64,000 nt of DNA. Origin: Oscillospiraceae bacterium. Its GTDB lineage: Bacteria; Bacillota; Clostridia; Oscillospirales; Acutalibacteraceae. The position numbers and the translations under genes are program-made. Every line of letters begins with the position of its first letter. Position 1 is the stretch's first letter. The stretch covers positions 124,001-188,000 of the forward strand of contig CACXOM010000002.1 in NCBI GenBank assembly GCA_902769255.1, in the 5' to 3' direction. A model generated the notes under the pieces. That model searched no databases, was not told the origin of the DNA, and saw nothing but the letters and a program-made list of their open reading frames with translations. Positions 25,330 to 34,030 of the stretch are shown in pieces.

Positions 25330-27156
25330 ATGTGCGGTATTGTTGGTTTTGTAGGTAAAAAACCATGCGCCCCTGTTCTTTTAGAAGGTCTTTCAAGACT
25401 TGAATATAGAGGATATGATTCGGCAGGTATTGCTGTTATTGAAAATAATAAAATAGTTGTTAAAAAATCTAAAGGTGAATTAAAAACACTTATAAATTTA
25501 CTTGATAAAGGTACTAATTTTAAAAGTGAAATCGGTATAGGTCATACTCGTTGGGCTACTCACGGAAAACCATCAAACGAGAATGCTCACCCTCACAAAA
25601 GTATGAACGGCAAATTTGTGGTTGTTCATAACGGCATTATTGAAAATTACGCTTCTTTAAAAGAAAAATTGATTAATGACGGCTATGTTTTTTCCTCCGA
25701 AACCGATACTGAGGTTGTTGCTGCGCTTTTAGAAAAAAATTATAACGGCAATTTCTTTGAAACTGTATCTCGTGTTTTGAATATTATTGAGGGCTCTTAT
25801 GCTTTGGGCATTATTTGTTCTGATTTTCCTTATGAGTTTTATGCTGTTAGAAAAGCAAGCCCGTTGATTGTAGGTCTTTCTGATGAGGGTAATATGGTTG
25901 CTTCTGACATTCCTGCGATTTTGCCGCTCACTAATAAAATTTATTATTTAAATGATAATGAAATCATTAAAATGACCGCTGATAATGTGGAAATTTTTGA
26001 TTTAAATGGAAACGCTGTTCAAAGAGAAGTTACTGAAATAAAATGGGACGTTTCTGCTGCTGAAAAAGGCGGTTATGAGCATTTTATGATTAAAGAAATT
26101 ATGGAACAGCCTAAAGCGCTTCGTGATACAATTGAGCCGAGAATTAAAGACGGTAAAATTTATTTTGAAGATATTGATTTTTCGCAAGAATTTTTGAAAA
26201 ATATTGACTGTATTCATATTGTAGCTTGCGGTTCTGCTTATCATGTCGGAGTTGTAGGCAAATACATAATTGAAGAACTCGCTCGAAAACCTGTTTATGT
26301 TGAAATTGCAAGTGAATTTAGATATTCTAACCCGTTAGTTACTGATAAATCGCTTGTAATTGTTATTAGTCAGTCAGGTGAAACGGCCGACACTTTGGAA
26401 GCGTTGAAAATTGCAAAAAGCAAAGGCGCTAAAATTCTTTCAATTGTCAATGTTGTAGGCAGTTCTATTGCAAACATTTCAGATAATGTGCTTTACACTT
26501 GGGCAGGCCCTGAAATTTCTGTTGCAACTACAAAAGCTTATTCTACACAACTTTCTTTGATTTATTTGGTTGCTTTGTATATTTCCGAAAAAATCGGCAC
26601 GATTGATAGTGATTTTGTTTCAAAAAAGATTAAAGAAATTGAAAAAATACCTGAATATATTGAGGAAATTTTAAAGCTTGCACCAAAAATTAAGGAAATG
26701 GCTAAAAGATATGCTTATCTTGAACATGCTTATTTTATCGGCAGAAACTTTGATTACGCTATCGCATTGGAAGCCTCGCTTAAACTTAAAGAAATTAGTT
26801 ATATTCATTCAGAAGCTTACGCTGCAGGCGAACTGAAACACGGCACTATTTCTTTAATTGAAGAAGGTACTTTTGTTGTCGGTCTTGCTTGCAACAAAGA
26901 CTTGTTTAAAAAGACAATGAGCAATGTTGAAGAGGTTAAAGCAAGAGGTGCCGAAGTAATGCTTATTACAAGCGAGAATATGGACGTGGCGGAATCTATG
27001 GTTGATACCGTTATTAGAATTCCGGATTGTGATAAGTTGATTACGCCTTCTTTGGAGGTTGTTCCTATGCAACTTTTGGGTTATTATATTGCGCTCGCAA
27101 GAAACTGCAATATCGATAAACCTAAAAACCTCGCTAAATCAGTTACAGTTGAATAA
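25330..27156 (+). CDS. glmS: Glutamine--fructose-6-phosphate aminotransferase (isomerizing)
   Basis: Makes glucosamine-6-phosphate from fructose-6-phosphate and glutamine, the entry to wall amino sugars. The 608 residues have an N-terminal class II glutaminase (CGIVGFVG; the Cys must become residue 1) and two SIS domains (CGSAYHVG, SQSGETADTLEAL), ending in the family's KPKNLAKSVTVE. ATG 25330 is chosen because Met-Cys is needed for catalysis; an in-frame ATG at 25324 would bury the Cys and overlaps the GAGGTGAT site. The short leader lacks the glmS ribozyme known in many Firmicutes. Confidence 0.97.
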   Translation: MCGIVGFVGKKPCAPVLLEGLSRLEYRGYDSAGIAVIENNKIVVKKSKGELKTLINLLDKGTNFKSEIGIGHTRWATHGKPSNENAHPHKSMNGKFVVVHNGIIENYASLKEKLINDGYVFSSETDTEVVAALLEKNYNGNFFETVSRVLNIIEGSYALGIICSDFPYEFYAVRKASPLIVGLSDEGNMVASDIPAILPLTNKIYYLNDNEIIKMTADNVEIFDLNGNAVQREVTEIKWDVSAAEKGGYEHFMIKEIMEQPKALRDTIEPRIKDGKIYFEDIDFSQEFLKNIDCIHIVACGSAYHVGVVGKYIIEELARKPVYVEIASEFRYSNPLVTDKSLVIVISQSGETADTLEALKIAKSKGAKILSIVNVVGSSIANISDNVLYTWAGPEISVATTKAYSTQLSLIYLVALYISEKIGTIDSDFVSKKIKEIEKIPEYIEEILKLAPKIKEMAKRYAYLEHAYFIGRNFDYAIALEASLKLKEISYIHSEAYAAGELKHGTISLIEEGTFVVGLACNKDLFKKTMSNVEEVKARGAEVMLITSENMDVAESMVDTVIRIPDCDKLITPSLEVVPMQLLGYYIALARNCNIDKPKNLAKSVTVE

Positions 27157-27161
27157 AAAAT

Positions 27162-27193
27162 AAAGCAGATTCTAAATATAGAATCTGCTTTTT
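27162..27193 (+). terminator. Terminator after glmS
   Basis: A 13-bp perfect stem, AAAGCAGATTCTA (27162-27174) with 27179-27191, an AATA loop and a following T-run. It lies between convergent genes and may act both ways. Confidence 0.9.
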
Positions 27194-27207
27194 AAATATA
27201 TAAGATT

Positions 27208-28584
27208 TTATTTCATTACTTTGCCACAAATGCAGTCGGCAGCGTAAAGGCCCATTGCGCCGGACTGAGAAAGTCCTCTGCATATGCCGGAACCGTCACC
27301 CAAAATGAAAATATCTTTTGAAACTTCAAATTTTTCATTAATAAACTGCGGTCTTATTGAATAGTACTTGTTTTCACAACCGTAAAGCAAAGTATCATCG
27401 TTTGCAGTGCCCGGAGCGACTTTGTCAAGTGCATAAATTGTTTCAATAATGTTGCTCATGTGACGATAAGGCATTACCATACTAATATCGCCCGCAGTTG
27501 CTTTTAATGTCGGTATTACCGTGTTTTTAGCAAGACGGCTGTCGGTTGTTCTTCTGCCTCTTATTAAGTCGCCAAAACGCTGAACAACGACATTTCCAGC
27601 ACCTATCATATTCATATCTTCCGCAATATTAGTTGCGTATTTGGTAGGCTGGTCAAACGGCTCGGTAAACTTAATTGATGATAAAATTGCGAAATTACAG
27701 TTCTCGCTCTTTTTTTCGGCTTGCGCAAATGAATGGCCGTTTGCGGTGATAACACCGTCATTGTTTTCGGCAGAAACATAACCGCCTTGGTTAAAGCAGA
27801 ACATTCTGCATTTGTCTTCAAAAGTCTTGGTTTTATAAAGAATTTTCGGCTCATAAATTTTAGATGAAAATTCTTTCCAAATAATATCTTTCATTTCAAC
27901 TCTAACACCGATATCAACAGCATTAGCGTTGAGTTTCACGCCAAAATCATGGCAGAATTTTTCAACAAAATTAGCACCTGTTCTACCGGTTGCGATTATA
28001 ATTCTTCTTGCGGCATAAACATTATTATTGCAGTTAATGTGGAATAATTCGCCGTCACGCTTTATTTTTTTGCAAGTGGTTTCGCTGAAAATGTCAACAC
28101 CATTGTTTCTTATGTAGTCAATGATGTTATACATTGTTTTAAAGTTTTTGTCTGTTCCCAAATGACGAACATTCATATCAAGTAAAGTTAAATTGTTTTG
28201 AACGCATTTTAACTTTAATTCGTCATTTGAGCGGTAAAGGTCGGGGTAATCTTCGGCAAAATCTTTTAAAATGTTATCAACTTCGTTGATATATGTGTTT
28301 GCAAGATGTTCGCCAAGTTCTTCGCCCAAAGTACCACCGTAAGCGGTACCGAGGTTGAATTTACCGTCAGAGAATGCGCCTGCGCCTGCAAGACCTGATG
28401 TAATACTGCAAATACCGCAATGTAAACATGCTTGTGACTGTGATGCCGGGCATTTTCTTTTAGTTAGTTCTCTTCCCTTTTCTATTATAGCGACTTTTCT
28501 TGTTTTATCGTTGTCAATCAGTCTTTTTGCGGCCATAATTCCGCAAATACCGCCGCCGATAATGGCTTCGTCATAGATTTTCAT
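27208..28584 (-). CDS. FAD-dependent dehydrogenase (COG2509-type)
   Basis: NAD(P)/FAD-dependent oxidoreductase of an uncharacterised conserved group. The 458 residues begin with the dinucleotide motif IIGGGICGIMAAKRLI. A Cys-rich segment follows (CPASQSQACLHCGICSI, four Cys) and then GLAGAGAFSDGKFNLG, the group's hallmark. IIATGRTGANFVEK and the closing ILGDGSGICRGLSQSGAMGLYAAD bind FAD. The reaction is unknown. Upstream lie a hairpin and a 28-codon Cys-rich reading frame that may form a leader (see that entry). Confidence 0.85.
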   Translation of the reverse strand: MKIYDEAIIGGGICGIMAAKRLIDNDKTRKVAIIEKGRELTKRKCPASQSQACLHCGICSITSGLAGAGAFSDGKFNLGTAYGGTLGEELGEHLANTYINEVDNILKDFAEDYPDLYRSNDELKLKCVQNNLTLLDMNVRHLGTDKNFKTMYNIIDYIRNNGVDIFSETTCKKIKRDGELFHINCNNNVYAARRIIIATGRTGANFVEKFCHDFGVKLNANAVDIGVRVEMKDIIWKEFSSKIYEPKILYKTKTFEDKCRMFCFNQGGYVSAENNDGVITANGHSFAQAEKKSENCNFAILSSIKFTEPFDQPTKYATNIAEDMNMIGAGNVVVQRFGDLIRGRRTTDSRLAKNTVIPTLKATAGDISMVMPYRHMSNIIETIYALDKVAPGTANDDTLLYGCENKYYSIRPQFINEKFEVSKDIFILGDGSGICRGLSQSGAMGLYAADCICGKVMK

Positions 28585-28611
28585 AATTCTTTCATTCCTT
28601 AAAAAATATAT

Positions 28612-28639
28612 AAATGCCCCCTATTTTTAGGAGGCATTT
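28612..28639 (-). terminator. Hairpin between the mini-ORF and the FAD dehydrogenase (terminator or attenuator)
   Basis: AAATGCC-C-CCT (28612-28622) pairs with AGG-A-GGCATTT (28629-28639), a stem with one mismatch and a 6-nt loop. On the minus strand it is followed by ATATATTTTTT. It lies downstream of the phosphorylase gene and 28 bp before the oxidoreductase start, so it can end the first transcript or attenuate the second. Confidence 0.7.
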
Positions 28640-28713
28640 TTTATAAAATTATATAACTTAACACAATGCGCCGAGTTTTCGGTGCATAAACACATACACT
28701 TTTTACGCATCAT
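28627..28713 (-). CDS. Possible 28-residue Cys-rich leader peptide
   Basis: An open frame of 28 codons starts with two ATGs (28713, 28710) behind an AAGGTGAT ribosome site at about 6 bp. It begins MMRKKCMCLC and has a fourth Cys in SAHCVKLYNF. Its last codons and stop lie inside the hairpin at 28612-28639, as in translational attenuators. It resembles no family I know. It could be a chance frame; the good ribosome site and four Cys in 28 are the reasons to list it. Confidence 0.4.
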   Translation of the reverse strand: MMRKKCMCLCTENSAHCVKLYNFIKNAS

Positions 28714-28765
28714 ATTAAATCACCTTGATTATAATAACACATAAAAGGTTAATTTTCAAGTGATT

Positions 28766-31700
28766 TTAATAATAAATATCAATTTTTGAGTTTCTTTCTT
28801 CTCTAACTTTTTTAACAATATCACCGAAAACTTTTTCGCCTTCAAATTTCTGACCGTCAATTACATAATATTTTACTTTTTTGTCGTAAACTGATTGTTT
28901 TGAAGGGTTGTGAACAGTTACACGGTTTGTTGTTAAGAAATTGAATGAAACTTCGCCGTTTTCATCAAACATAAAGTCGGCGAGTAACGGTTTTATTGAT
29001 AAACCTAACTGACCGTCTTCATAAACGAATGGTTTTTCGCCGATGAAAAGCTGTGACCAAATTGAAATAACTTCGGTAGTAGAGCCTGAAAGTCGAGATA
29101 CAAATCCCCTGCCGTGCAAGTTTTCATCAGGATTTGCCGATGAAACTAAAAATGAGCAGTTTTCAAGCGTTGACCTACCGTAAATTTCAGGATTTAAAAA
29201 CGGTATAAACACATTTTTAAGTTCATTGTAAAATGCCTCGTAATTACCGCTTTTTAGAATACCGTACAAGAATTTATATTCCATATGCAAAAATACAGAT
29301 TCATTTTCTTGCCAACCCGGTGTAAATGCGGTTACTCTACCAAATGAATAGCCCTCACCAGAAATATCTTCGCTGGTTTTATACATTTTCAGTTTTTTAT
29401 CGTAAACATTTGAGTTTTTAACCTGATTTAACATTTTAAGAGCATCTTCTTTGTTTTCACACTCTCTAATGTATTTTGCAGGACCTTCAAGCCATTTTGA
29501 AGTGATTACAGGCGTAAATTTATTGACTTTTATGTTAGGATATGAGCCGTCGTTTTCGTTTATTATTTCAAAATCATCAGTAACATATTTAAAGTAAGTC
29601 GGGCAAAAACCGTTTCCGAGTTTTATTGCTTTTTCAACGCCTTTTTCGCATAAATCAATGAATTTTTCAAGTGGTTTTGTCAATTCTTTTAAGATTACAC
29701 AAACAGTTTTGCCTGAAATTGAGTAACGGGTCTTTTCTCTAAAGTTTTCACGAGCGGTTGAGGCTTCGTCCCAATAAGAGAATTCTGATTTGAAGTTGTC
29801 AAGCGCACTCTTGATTTCGCTTAAAAACTGTGCTAATTCTTCAGGAATATTTACTGTTAAATCAGCAAATTCATTAACGCAAGTCAATGTGAATTTTAAA
29901 AGCTTAATAAGTTCAAATGTTTCACTCATTCCGCTACCAAACATACTCGGCAAGCCGTTGCAAGCATCGCACCAGCCCGCTCTGTCTGCTTCCATTTCAA
30001 TGCCCATTTGATGCGAATCGAGCAAAGCGAATTTATTAATGCAAAGTGATAAAATTTTCTCGAAAAGATTTGTTTTATAAACTTTATCGTCAGCGGTTTT
30101 TAGCCAATTGGTATCATCAAGTTTATAACCTCTTTTGTATTTTTCTTTATCAATAACAAAAGCGTTTAACTGACGAGCCTGTTTGCCGTCAAAACAATAC
30201 TTTTTGCTTCTCGGCTGAATAAATAAATCGCTGTCAAAATATTTGTAGTTAAAGTTATCAAATAATAATTCTTTTTTCTTATCCGGGAAAACTTTAAGAT
30301 AGTTTTCGATTAAATCAAGCAAATAATCCCAATGGTCAGACCAATTACCGTGTTTATCGGTAGAAGCTTCAAAGTTTTGATTTGAAACGCTTAAAATTTC
30401 CTTTAAAAACTCGTCATCAGAAATGCTTAGTTCAACGCCGTTGTTGTAAATGCCGTTAATAAGCGAGCCTGCGGTAAATCTTGCTTTAACTAAATCTTCA
30501 ACAACATCTTTTTTGTTGTTTACATATTTATCAATAATGCTTTTTGCAAAATTTTTGTCGCTTATTTCAAATGTTGTTCCTTTTACCTGCAAAGGATTGT
30601 AGCCGTCAAACTGAATATAAGAGAAAAACATTTCAATATTAAAGTCGTTTACATTCGGGTGGAACAAAACATCGTTTCTTCTGTTTTGCAAAACATCTCT
30701 GAAATTGCCGTCGCCCTGTGAATAATATTCCGCTGCGATAGAAAAATCATTATAATCACGCTCGGGGTCGCCGTGTTTTCTTGAAAACAAATGAACAACT
30801 TTGTTTTTGTTATCACCTTCAAATACAAAAGGATAGCCGCCACGCAAGAAGTTGTCTAAATAGCATTGTTTAAAATACATATCCATAACAGGCTGACCTG
30901 ATTTTGAATAAACATCTTTTGTAAAAGTATTAGACAACTCGTCTGCCTCTTTTAACTTTTTATCAATATAATCAAAGTCTATATTCTTTGCTTTTTCGTT
31001 GATAAACTCGGCAGAGTGTGCGTAACCGCAAAGCGATGAAATTCTATGTGTTTCACCTTTTTTAAGCGTTATTTTTGCGGGTGTATAGCAACCGCAAATT
31101 TTATTTGTATAATGCTGGTTGTAAGATAAAACAAAGTCAAGACCTTTTTTTGCAAAATTATCAGGGAAAATTTGTGAGGTGTTTTCATCAAATATTGCTT
31201 TTGGGTCGTAAACAGGACAAATAAGACCGCTTTTATCAAATGTTAAATAAAAATGACCGCCCTCGTTAATTTTAACTTCAGAATCATCATCACCGCTTAT
31301 TTTATTAAGAATAAGCGGAATTTTGTTTTCAAGATTTGAAATGTTGTTAAATGAACTCATTAAAAACGCCATTCTTGAAAAAGCGGAACCGGTTACTCCG
31401 TAAGGTATTACACGAGGTATTCCGTCAAGAATTTCAAATTCTGCCGTATCGCCTAAATTTTCAAATTTAACATCTCTTACCAAAGCGCCAAAATTTTCGT
31501 TTGGCAAAATGTAATATGTAACGCAAGTTTTTAAAGAATTTTCATTATCAATTTCTTCAATTTTAAAAGAATTTTGCTTAATATAAATTGTGCGCTTAAC
31601 ATCAGCCGTCTTACCTGCTGAAAATGGCTCAAAGAAATTACCGTTTTTTCTTATAAAAGTTCTAAAACCTTTAACTGCTGTGTTTTCATAAGCCACATTT

Positions 31701-31897
31701 GCAGGTGAAAACTCCATAATAGGCTTATTTTTCTCACCTACGCCGAATGATGTTAAACATTGTCCGCGATTGACGTAGTAAGACCAAATCGGCACACCCT
31801 TTTCACCAGTTAAACCCGGCAAAAATGAGCAAAACGGCGCTTTTTTGTCGAAATTTTCGATAACAAAAGTATCGTTTTCTAATCTGTAAGTATTCAT
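28766..31897 (-). CDS. Large glycoside phosphorylase (GH94-like, cellobiose/oligoglucan phosphorylase type)
   Basis: An inverting phosphorylase of the cellobiose phosphorylase type, cleaving beta-glucan oligosaccharides with phosphate inside the cell. About 1043 residues, longer than classic cellobiose phosphorylase (about 810). An N-terminal beta-sandwich is followed by an (alpha/alpha)6 barrel. The candidate catalytic Asp is in GWCDACNGLPSMFGSGMSE (about residue 644). A C-terminal sandwich closes the protein. There is no signal peptide. ATG 31897 behind GAGGAGAAAAGG is preferred to a TTG at 31915. The substrate could be cellobiose, cellodextrin or another beta-glucan; GH161 is an alternative family. 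Confidence 0.75.
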   Translation of the reverse strand: MNTYRLENDTFVIENFDKKAPFCSFLPGLTGEKGVPIWSYYVNRGQCLTSFGVGEKNKPIMEFSPANVAYENTAVKGFRTFIRKNGNFFEPFSAGKTADVKRTIYIKQNSFKIEEIDNENSLKTCVTYYILPNENFGALVRDVKFENLGDTAEFEILDGIPRVIPYGVTGSAFSRMAFLMSSFNNISNLENKIPLILNKISGDDDSEVKINEGGHFYLTFDKSGLICPVYDPKAIFDENTSQIFPDNFAKKGLDFVLSYNQHYTNKICGCYTPAKITLKKGETHRISSLCGYAHSAEFINEKAKNIDFDYIDKKLKEADELSNTFTKDVYSKSGQPVMDMYFKQCYLDNFLRGGYPFVFEGDNKNKVVHLFSRKHGDPERDYNDFSIAAEYYSQGDGNFRDVLQNRRNDVLFHPNVNDFNIEMFFSYIQFDGYNPLQVKGTTFEISDKNFAKSIIDKYVNNKKDVVEDLVKARFTAGSLINGIYNNGVELSISDDEFLKEILSVSNQNFEASTDKHGNWSDHWDYLLDLIENYLKVFPDKKKELLFDNFNYKYFDSDLFIQPRSKKYCFDGKQARQLNAFVIDKEKYKRGYKLDDTNWLKTADDKVYKTNLFEKILSLCINKFALLDSHQMGIEMEADRAGWCDACNGLPSMFGSGMSETFELIKLLKFTLTCVNEFADLTVNIPEELAQFLSEIKSALDNFKSEFSYWDEASTARENFREKTRYSISGKTVCVILKELTKPLEKFIDLCEKGVEKAIKLGNGFCPTYFKYVTDDFEIINENDGSYPNIKVNKFTPVITSKWLEGPAKYIRECENKEDALKMLNQVKNSNVYDKKLKMYKTSEDISGEGYSFGRVTAFTPGWQENESVFLHMEYKFLYGILKSGNYEAFYNELKNVFIPFLNPEIYGRSTLENCSFLVSSANPDENLHGRGFVSRLSGSTTEVISIWSQLFIGEKPFVYEDGQLGLSIKPLLADFMFDENGEVSFNFLTTNRVTVHNPSKQSVYDKKVKYYVIDGQKFEGEKVFGDIVKKVREERNSKIDIYY

Positions 31898-31957
31898 AAA
31901 ACCTTTTCTCCTCAAACATATTATTTACATTTTAACATAAAAATTTAAAAAAGTACA

Positions 31958-31985
31958 TTGTTTTTTTAAAAAAATATGTTATAAT
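31958..31985 (+). promoter_or_regulatory. Promoter of the DUF4886 gene
   Basis: TTGTTT (31958-31963) and TATAAT (31980-31985), 16-bp spacing, with a very short leader. Confidence 0.6.
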
Positions 31986-32003
31986 ATTTTTCGGTGATTG
32001 GAA

Positions 32004-32759
32004 ATGAAAATTTTATCAATAGGAAACAGTTTTTCTCAAGATGCACAAAGATATGTTCATCAAATAGCTAAAAGCAATGGTGATGATATTTATTGTGCAA
32101 ACTTATACATAGGCGGTTGCTCGTTAGAACGACATTATAATAATGTTTTAAATGATGCAGCCGAATATGATTATCAAATTAACGGTAATGACGAAGATTG
32201 TGAAAAAATCTCTATAAAAGATGCTTTACAAAGAGATGTTTGGGACATTATTACCGTTCAGCAAGTAAGTAGTTACAGCGGAATGTATGAAACATATTAC
32301 CCTTATATCAAAGATGTAATTGCTTATGCTAAAAAGTTTTGCCCAGATGTAAAAATTTATTTACACCAAACTTGGAGTTACGAGAAAGGCAGTTCTCACG
32401 GCGATTTTAAAAACTACAATAACGATACCGATTTAATGTTTGAAAAAATTGTAGAAACAAATAAAAAAGTTTTTGAAAATGAGAAATTAGACTATCTTAT
32501 TCCCGATGGTGAAATAATAAACGAACTTCGCAAAACAAAAGAATTTGACTACAAAAACGGCGGTTTAAGTCTTTGCAGAGATACTTTTCATATGAGTTAT
32601 GACTTTGGAAGATACGCTTTAAGCCTTGCTTGGTATAAGATTTTATCCAGTAAATCGGTAAAAAATATTACTTATACCCCACCATATGATAATAAAGATG
32701 ATGATTTTTATAATAAAATCGAATTAATCAAAAACACCGTTGACAATTATATTAAATAA
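32004..32759 (+). CDS. DUF4886 protein, SGNH-hydrolase-like
   Basis: The 251 residues match the DUF4886 group, which has an SGNH-hydrolase-like fold. An N-terminal block with the nucleophile Ser is IGNSFSQDAQRYVHQIA. Then come ITVQQVSSYSG, KIYLHQTWSYE, and near the C terminus the Asp-x-x-His dyad region LCRDTFHMS. It lacks a signal peptide. The likely activity is an esterase or carbohydrate deacetylase, by fold only. It diverges from the phosphorylase gene, which suggests polysaccharide use. ATG 32004 behind GGTGAT is chosen over TTG 31998. Confidence 0.8.
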   Translation: MKILSIGNSFSQDAQRYVHQIAKSNGDDIYCANLYIGGCSLERHYNNVLNDAAEYDYQINGNDEDCEKISIKDALQRDVWDIITVQQVSSYSGMYETYYPYIKDVIAYAKKFCPDVKIYLHQTWSYEKGSSHGDFKNYNNDTDLMFEKIVETNKKVFENEKLDYLIPDGEIINELRKTKEFDYKNGGLSLCRDTFHMSYDFGRYALSLAWYKILSSKSVKNITYTPPYDNKDDDFYNKIELIKNTVDNYIK

Positions 32760-32774
32760 TGATTTTTATTTGCA

Positions 32775-32821
32775 AGCCTATATCTTTGTTAAATAATTAA
32801 CAAAGATATAGGCTGTTTTTT
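32775..32821 (+). terminator. Long-stem terminator after the DUF4886 gene
   Basis: An 18-bp perfect stem (32775-32792 with 32797-32814) with a 4-nt AATA loop is followed by GTTTTTT. The tip of the stem, TTGTTAA-ATAA-TTAACAA, recurs as a separate palindrome 54 bp downstream. Confidence 0.9.
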
Positions 32822-32838
32822 AATGTTTTTACAAATTT

Positions 32839-32858
32839 ATTGTTAAATACTTAACAAT
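32839..32858. promoter_or_regulatory. Palindromic operator candidate upstream of serC
   Basis: ATTGTTAA (32839-32846) and TTAACAAT (32851-32858) form an 8-bp inverted repeat around ATAC. It ends 4 bp before the serC -35 box. The same core TTGTTAA-ATAN-TTAACAA forms the tip of the preceding terminator stem. Confidence 0.5.
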
Positions 32859-32862
32859 CTTA

Positions 32863-32891
32863 TTGACAAATTAATATAATAATAATATAAT
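32863..32891 (+). promoter_or_regulatory. Consensus promoter of serC-serA
   Basis: Perfect -35 TTGACA (32863-32868) and perfect -10 TATAAT (32886-32891), 17-bp spacing. A second TATAAT-like box sits at 32875-32880. Confidence 0.92.
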
Positions 32892-32934
32892 AGTTCTTGC
32901 TTGATTAAAATTTTATATATTTGGAGGACTAAAA

Positions 32935-34017
32935 ATGAGCAGAGTTTACAATTTTTCAGCAGGCCCTTCTATGCTCCCTGTTGAAGTATTAAAAGAAGCA
33001 GCAGATGAAATGCTTGATTACAAAGGCACAGGCATGAGCGTAATGGAAATGAGCCACCGCTCAAAAGCATTTGAAGAGATTATTGAAAGTGCTGAACAGG
33101 ATTTAAGAGATTTAATGAATATTCCTGACAATTACAAAGTATTATTCTTACAAGGCGGTGCTTCACAGCAATTTACCGCAGTTCCTATGAACCTTGCTAA
33201 AAACGGTGTTGCAGATTACATTATTACAGGTCAATGGGCTAAAAAGGCTTATCAAGAAGCAAGCAGATACATTAAAGCTAATGCAATCGCTTCTTCTGAA
33301 GATAAAACATATTCTTATATTCCTGATTGCTCTGATTTACCAATTAGCGAAGATGCAGATTATGTTTACATTTGCCATAACAACACAATTTACGGCACTA
33401 CTTATAAAAAATTACCAAACACCAAAGGTAAAATTTTGGTTGCTGATATGTCTTCAGACATTCTTTCACAACCGGTTAATGTTGAAGATTACGGTATGAT
33501 TTATTTCGGCGTCCAGAAAAATGTTGGCCCTGCCGGCGTTGTTGTAGTAATTATTCGTGAAGATTTAATTCGTGATGATGTTATGGAAGGCACTCCTACA
33601 ATGCTTAAATACAAAACTCAGGCTGACGCTAATTCGCTTTACAATACTCCGCCAGCATACGGTATTTACATTTGCGGTAAAGTATTCAAGTACCTTAAAC
33701 AATTAGGTGGCCTTGAAAAAATGAAAGAAATCAACGAGAAAAAAGCAAAAATTCTTTATGATTTTCTTGACAACAGCGAAATGTTCAAAGGCACAGTTGT
33801 TAAAGAAGACCGTTCATTAATGAATGTTCCTTTTGTAACAGGTGATAAAGATTTAGATGCAAAATTCGTTAAAGAGGCTACTGAAGCCGGTTTTGTTAAC
33901 CTTAAAGGTCACAGAACAGTTGGCGGTATGCGTGCTTCTATTTACAACGCTATGCCGATTGAGGGCGTTGAAAAATTAGTTGAATTTATGGCTGAATTTG
34001 AAAAAAACAATAAATAA
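32935..34017 (+). CDS. serC: Phosphoserine aminotransferase
   Basis: PLP enzyme converting 3-phosphohydroxypyruvate to phosphoserine in serine synthesis (may also serve PLP synthesis). The 360 residues begin VYNFSAGPSMLPVEVL. They hold the GGASQQF loop, the NNTIYGT segment, and the PLP-Lys in FGVQKNVGPAG (about Lys195). A GGAGG site precedes the ATG. It is followed after 13 bp by serA, the preceding pathway step. Confidence 0.97.
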   Translation: MSRVYNFSAGPSMLPVEVLKEAADEMLDYKGTGMSVMEMSHRSKAFEEIIESAEQDLRDLMNIPDNYKVLFLQGGASQQFTAVPMNLAKNGVADYIITGQWAKKAYQEASRYIKANAIASSEDKTYSYIPDCSDLPISEDADYVYICHNNTIYGTTYKKLPNTKGKILVADMSSDILSQPVNVEDYGMIYFGVQKNVGPAGVVVVIIREDLIRDDVMEGTPTMLKYKTQADANSLYNTPPAYGIYICGKVFKYLKQLGGLEKMKEINEKKAKILYDFLDNSEMFKGTVVKEDRSLMNVPFVTGDKDLDAKFVKEATEAGFVNLKGHRTVGGMRASIYNAMPIEGVEKLVEFMAEFEKNNK

Positions 34018-34030
34018 GAGGTAGTTTTCA

